Origin: Streptomyces sp. NBC_01445
GTDB lineage: Bacteria; Actinomycetota; Actinomycetes; Streptomycetales; Streptomycetaceae
Assembly: GCF_035918235.1 (NCBI RefSeq)
Contig: NZ_CP109485.1
Coordinates: 1,054,001-1,118,000 of the forward strand
Length of the DNA stretch: 64,000 nt
Reading direction: 5' to 3'
The notes under the pieces were generated by a model. The model was given only the letters and a program-made list of their open reading frames with translations. It did not search any database and had not been told where the DNA came from. Below are positions 60,796 through 64,000 of this stretch, piece after piece (the first letter of the stretch is position 1; every line of letters starts with the position of its first letter). The translations under genes were made by a program, and so were the position numbers.

Positions 60796-61842
60796 ATGTA
60801 CGGCAAGGCATTCGCCCCTGAGTATCAGGGCGAGTTGCGCACGGCCCTCGGGGTGAACTCCTCCTACGAGGATGTGCGCGCGGCGGCGGGCCGGTCCCTC
60901 GACACGGCGGCCGGCCCCCTGGAACGGGCACGCGCCGCACTGGCGCTCGCCGAGGCGAACCGGCGGCTCGGCCGCGTCCGCGAGGCGGGCGACGCGTGGC
61001 GGGGCAGCTATCGCAGCGCGCGGACCGCCGGGCACACGGGGGCGATGGCCTGGGCGCTGTGGAGCGGTGGCACACTCGCCCGCCAGTGCGGCTCGTTGCG
61101 CCTGGCCCGGCGTCTGCTCGGGCACGCCGTCACCCTGGCCGCCCACAGCGACGACCGGCTCGCCCACGGCTACGCGCTCGCGGGCCTGGCTGAGACGGGA
61201 CGCATCCAAGGCGACTACGCGGCGGTAGCCGCCCTCCACGAGGAGCTGCTCGAACAGGGCCGCGCCCACGGCGAACCGCGGCACATGGTCTGGGCGATGT
61301 CCGGCATCGCGCAGATGCACCGCAACACCGGCGACCATGCCAAGGCCCTGGAACTGTTCGAGGAGTCGGTCCGGGTGGCCACCGAGGCGGACGACGCGCG
61401 GGGCCGCGCGTGGTCGCTGCGCGGCGTGGCCGATGTGCTGTCCGTCCGGGGCGAACCCGACCGGGCGTTGTCCCTGCTCTCGGAGGCCGAGGGCATCTGC
61501 CGCGCGATGGATCTGGCGAGCGCGCTCGCGTACAACCACAAGATGCGCGCCAACGTCCTTTACCGGGACGGGCGTTATGAGGCAGCCCGGGACACCTATG
61601 CGTCGACGCTCGCCGAGTTCCGCCGTCTGCACGAGCCGCGCGGCGTCGCGCTGTGCCGGCTGGGGCTGGTCAAGTCGCGCTCCCGGCTGGGCCGCGACCG
61701 GCGTGACACGCTCGCCGAACTCGACGTTCTCGAGGCCGACTTCACGCGGATCGGGCTGCGGCACGCGCGGGAGATGGTGGTCGCGTTCCGCGCGGAGACG
61801 ACTCCGGGTGCCCTTCGGCCCGGGCACCGTGAAGCGGCCTGA
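60796..61842 (+). CDS. Tetratricopeptide-repeat protein
   Basis: 348 residues, almost all TPR-type helical hairpins: ARAALALAEANRRLGRVREAGDAWR, GYALAGLAETGRIQGDYAAVAALHEELLEQ, WAMSGIAQMHRNTGDHAKALELFEESVRVA, AWSLRGVADVLSVRGEPDRALSLLSEAEGI and NHKMRANVLYRDGRYEAARDTYASTLAEF. No signal peptide or enzyme domain. It is probably a protein-interaction adaptor. A PPOX gene converges with it downstream, 9 bases away. Partners unknown. Confidence 0.88.
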   Translation: MYGKAFAPEYQGELRTALGVNSSYEDVRAAAGRSLDTAAGPLERARAALALAEANRRLGRVREAGDAWRGSYRSARTAGHTGAMAWALWSGGTLARQCGSLRLARRLLGHAVTLAAHSDDRLAHGYALAGLAETGRIQGDYAAVAALHEELLEQGRAHGEPRHMVWAMSGIAQMHRNTGDHAKALELFEESVRVATEADDARGRAWSLRGVADVLSVRGEPDRALSLLSEAEGICRAMDLASALAYNHKMRANVLYRDGRYEAARDTYASTLAEFRRLHEPRGVALCRLGLVKSRSRLGRDRRDTLAELDVLEADFTRIGLRHAREMVVAFRAETTPGALRPGHREAA

Positions 61843-61851
61843 CCGCCTCGG

Positions 61852-62238
61852 TCACTCGTCGAGCGTGATGCGGATGCCCACGGTGCCGTCGAGGCCGCGG
61901 CGCAGGCGGCTGCCGAACAGCGTCACCTTGCCGAGCAGGCCGTACTTGCTCCCGATCAGGTTGCGATAGCGGGCCGTCACCTCGGGGGAGCAGATCTCCG
62001 CCGTGGCGGGCGACTGATCGCCGGTCGGGTTGCCGCGCGCGTCGCACGGCCCCACCAGGACGTCCGCGCGATTGCGGATCCGCTTGACCTTCCACGAGTC
62101 GGCGGGGGTCCAGGCGCCGAGCGCGGCCCCGTCCCTGACCACCCAGACGGGGGTGGCCACCGGGCTCCCGTTCTTCCGGAAGCTGGTGACCAGCAAGTAC
62201 TTCCCGGCGCCGAGCCGCGCGAGTCGCGTGGTGTCCAT
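61852..62238 (-). CDS. PPOX-class F420- or FMN-dependent protein
   Basis: 128 residues. A split-barrel flavin/deazaflavin-binding fold: YLLVTSFRKNGSPVATPVWVVRDGAALGAWTPADSWKVKRIRNRADVLVGPCDARG, the motif of the PPOX F420-dependent oxidoreductase family. It reduces or binds a small molecule using F420H2 or FMN. ATG 62238; the upstream DNA is 206 bases to the hairpin at 62445. It converges with the TPR gene. Confidence 0.88.
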   Translation of the reverse strand: MDTTRLARLGAGKYLLVTSFRKNGSPVATPVWVVRDGAALGAWTPADSWKVKRIRNRADVLVGPCDARGNPTGDQSPATAEICSPEVTARYRNLIGSKYGLLGKVTLFGSRLRRGLDGTVGIRITLDE

Positions 62239-62444
62239 GTCTCGAGTCTACGGCTCCCCGGCGGGCGGCTGTCGGGGCCCTGTCACGTCCGCCACTCCGG
62301 GTGCGGACGTCGCAACAAATTGTGAAGAAGGTGAGAGCTTTCTCTGCATCCCGGTGATCCGCGCGTCCGAGCCCGGCCCGGCCCGCCACGATGATCACGC
62401 CGCGCGCCTCCTCGTGGCATCCAGATCGGGGTGCGCAGAGCCAG

Positions 62445-62483
62445 GAGACTCCAGAAGCGCCGACGCCTTCGGCGCTTCTGGAG
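62445..62483 (-). terminator. 17-bp perfect hairpin terminator of the membrane-protein operon
   Basis: Bases 62445-62461 and 62467-62483 form a 17-bp perfect stem (GACTCCAGAAGCGCCGA and complement) with a 5-base loop, 62 bases beyond the stop of the 58-residue gene on the minus strand. It would also insulate the PPOX promoter. Confidence 0.85.
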
Positions 62484-62544
62484 TCGTGCGGGCCACGCGA
62501 CCGCGGGGGTCGGCGCAGGCGTGCGGGCCGCACTGCCGCCGGGG

Positions 62545-62721
62545 TCAGCGCAGAGCCGTCGCCAAGAAGGTGGTGAGCGACAGGGTGAGCCCCACGATTG
62601 CCATCAGAAGCGTCCCGTACTCACGCCAGGCCCGAGGCCGGGGCTCCGCCTCGGCCGGATGCTCGCCGGGGCGCGGGTCGGCGGCATCGGCGGGGCTCTG
62701 CTGTCCGTGCGGCTGGGTCAC
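62545..62721 (-). CDS. Small 58-residue single-pass membrane protein
   Basis: A GTG-started frame of 58 codons. The first half is polar and Pro/Ala/Glu-rich (AEAEPRPRAWREYG); the second is a hydrophobic helix, TLLMAIVGLTLSLTTFLATAL, ending in Arg. GGGGAG lies 10 bases upstream. It follows the membrane-protein gene by 42 bases on the same strand and precedes the 17-bp hairpin, so it is cotranscribed. No homologue is recognised by eye; the coding call rests on the SD, operon position and clean transmembrane pattern. Possibly a regulator or partner of the upstream protein. Confidence 0.6.
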   Translation of the reverse strand: MTQPHGQQSPADAADPRPGEHPAEAEPRPRAWREYGTLLMAIVGLTLSLTTFLATALR

Positions 62722-62763
62722 ACCGGGTCAACTCCCCGCCGGGCGAGGGCGATGCGCCCGAGA

Positions 62764-63765
62764 TCAGCCACGCAGGACGACTCCGTGGCGGGTTCGCATC
62801 CTCCGCAGCTCCCACAGAGAGACGGCCGTGACTGACAGCGGGCCACCCAGCAGGGAGCAGAGCTGTGCCGCGGCCGGGCCTTCCGGCATGCCCTCCACGA
62901 TCAGGTTGAAGACCGCCACCGCCCACACCAGTACGGCGGTGAGCACGGCGGGCAACATCGGATGCACGTGGGCGGTGTTGAAGGCGGTCTTGGCGGAGTA
63001 GAGGGAGGCGAAGAAGAGGAACGGCAGGCCCCAGACGATGACGGCCAGGACGACGATCGCGCTCACGGCCGCCGCCCACTTGGGCAGCTTGTCCAGGTAA
63101 CCGCTGGTGGCCGCCACCACGATCACAGCGGCGAAGACGGCCACGGACAGGACGTACCAGGCCACCGTCTTGAGCGGTCCCTTGAGCCGGGAGCGCAGTG
63201 CCGACCGCAGGTGGGGAGGGGCGTACAGGATGAAGCCCAGGACGACGAGCGGACCTGTGACGATCAGCAGGACCGGCGTGATGATCAGGTTGCCGAAGCC
63301 GTCGCTCGCCGCTCCGTTCCACGCTTGCTCGCCCTTGCCGTAGTAGAAGGCCAGGGCGAGCGTGGCGACGAGGCCGAGCACCGAGCGGAAGAGCTGGACG
63401 CACAGCACCAGGGGGTCGTTGATCCGGACGCCGCCGTCCTGCACGAAGAGCCGGGTCGCCACGCGGTGTCCCGATTGAATGATCGCGGAGATGATGTTGA
63501 GGAACGGCACGCGGCGCAGCGGGTTGCGGCGCCGGGGTGGCACGGGCGGCCGCGGCGGGATGGGCTGCGGAGGTCCGTACGGCCCGGCCCCCGGCTGCGG
63601 GCCGTAGGGGCCTGTGGGTGGCGGGCCGTACGGGTTGCCCGGGCCCGGACCCGCCGGTGCCTGCCCGCCGTTGTGCTGGGGGCCGTTTCCCGGTCCCCAT
63701 CCCCCCCGTTGCCATGTGTCCTCCGCGCCCGGCCGTCGACGGCCGTCGTTTCGTGCGGGGCGCAT
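62764..63765 (-). CDS. Proline-rich multi-spanning membrane protein (Yip1-like)
   Basis: 333 residues. The cytosolic N-terminal roughly 80 residues are a Pro/Gly-rich stretch of GPYGPP-type repeats. Five or six membrane helices follow (LFRSVLGLVATLALAFYYG, NLIITPVLLIVTGPLVVLGF, TVAWYVLSVAVFAAVIVVAA, AAVSAIVVLAVIVWGLPFLFFA, LPAVLTAVLVWAVAVFNLIV, AAAQLCSLLGGPLSVTAVSLW). Small Yip1-type domains have this layout. ATG 63765 has GAGGGG 7 bases upstream. Function unknown; co-operonic with the 58-residue protein. Confidence 0.78.
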   Translation of the reverse strand: MRPARNDGRRRPGAEDTWQRGGWGPGNGPQHNGGQAPAGPGPGNPYGPPPTGPYGPQPGAGPYGPPQPIPPRPPVPPRRRNPLRRVPFLNIISAIIQSGHRVATRLFVQDGGVRINDPLVLCVQLFRSVLGLVATLALAFYYGKGEQAWNGAASDGFGNLIITPVLLIVTGPLVVLGFILYAPPHLRSALRSRLKGPLKTVAWYVLSVAVFAAVIVVAATSGYLDKLPKWAAAVSAIVVLAVIVWGLPFLFFASLYSAKTAFNTAHVHPMLPAVLTAVLVWAVAVFNLIVEGMPEGPAAAQLCSLLGGPLSVTAVSLWELRRMRTRHGVVLRG

Positions 63766-63861
63766 CGTGGGACCCCTCGTCGGCCGAGCATTCCAGGCCA
63801 CCGATTCGGTCAGGACGGTCGCCTCCGCAGCCTCTCCCCACGATCCCCCGGCGACGTCTCG

Positions 63862-64000
63862 TCAGACCAGGAGGTCCGCGACGAGTTCGGCGAACTCGTC
63901 CGGCGTGGCCAGGCGGATGCCCAGGTCCTCGGCCTTGGCCCGCTTGGAACCCGCGCCTTCACCGGCGACCACGAGCGAGGTGCGCTTGGAGACGCTGGAG
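63862..64000 (-). CDS. BRCT-domain protein, C-terminal end (cut by the right edge)
   Basis: The 45 residues before the stop read [27 protein letters not shown] and then [16 protein letters not shown]. This is the end of a BRCT domain (the [11 protein letters not shown] and GSKxxKAxxLG motif of NAD-dependent DNA ligase LigA and some other repair proteins). The rest lies outside the window. BRCT alone cannot tell LigA from other BRCT proteins, so no gene symbol is given. Confidence 0.75.
   Translation of the reverse strand, partial: SSVSKRTSLVVAGEGAGSKRAKAEDLGIRLATPDEFAELVADLLV

Noticed and set aside
63862..64000. Naming the right-edge gene ligA
   Set aside because: Only a BRCT end is visible; several repair proteins share it.

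Overview
The window is very GC-rich. It uses ATG, GTG and TTG starts with clear Shine-Dalgarno (SD) sequences, carries several F420-linked and MHS-transporter families, and has secreted glycosidases and a streptogrisin-like protease. All of this fits a Streptomyces-type actinomycete chromosome, probably an arm or accessory region, because it is dominated by regulators, catabolic operons and secreted enzymes and has no rRNA, tRNA or ribosomal genes. I see no CRISPR array, prophage or intact insertion sequence. The only mobile-element traces are an integrase remnant (13305-13664) and a 133-bp element with inverted ends (26938-27070).

Layout. 1-12 kb: the tail of a Ser/Thr kinase, an ADP-ribosylglycohydrolase, an NhaA-DsbA fusion antiporter, a secreted GH92 mannosidase with two LacI-like palindromes inside its coding sequence, a TetR/acyl-CoA dehydrogenase/HAD block, and an ArsR-type regulator divergent from an MFS exporter across an 18-bp inverted repeat. 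13.7-22.2 kb: a six-gene minus-strand operon, fused ureAB, a divergent ureC, a YtcJ-type amidohydrolase, an MHS permease, a ThDP enzyme and an aminobutyraldehyde-type dehydrogenase. 22.3-26.2 kb, divergent to it: a PucR-type and an Lrp-type regulator, then a dimethylarginase-like hydrolase and an ornithine aminotransferase. Together this looks like one nitrogen-compound catabolic island handling a ureido or guanidino substrate.

26.5-40.2 kb is mixed: a VOC protein, an F420-dependent oxidoreductase with a SRPBCC partner and HxlR regulator, a MoxR/VWA pair, a TOPRIM protein, an AlkB-like dioxygenase, GNAT, cupin and HIT proteins, and a metal-linked run (ArsR, CDF exporter, DUF6153-, DUF3105- and DUF305-type proteins). 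40.2-46.3 kb is a second catabolic module with the same MHS permease plus amidohydrolase logic. It adds a two-unit Lrp regulator, a D-2-hydroxyacid dehydrogenase and a class II aldolase. A palindrome, CGAAT(C/G)ATTCG, occurs in front of both of its transcription units, so it looks like one regulon.

46.5-64 kb holds an orphan PstS lipoprotein behind a PHO-box-like repeat, a large FUSC membrane protein, cyclophilin, a membrane-anchored trypsin-like protease, a MarR/isochorismatase-like pair, an AIM24 protein, a secreted GH27 alpha-galactosidase that shares its C-terminal module with the GH92 enzyme, an FG-GAP protein, a TPR protein, an F420-type PPOX protein, a two-gene membrane operon ending in a 58-residue protein, and the C-terminal end of a BRCT-domain protein.

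The strongest candidate for something undescribed is the urease-like operon. Its alpha subunit keeps the nickel ligands, the carbamylated-lysine motif and the catalytic flap histidine. It has lost the flap Cys and the second flap His, and shortened the loop after a metal-binding His. No urease accessory genes are present.
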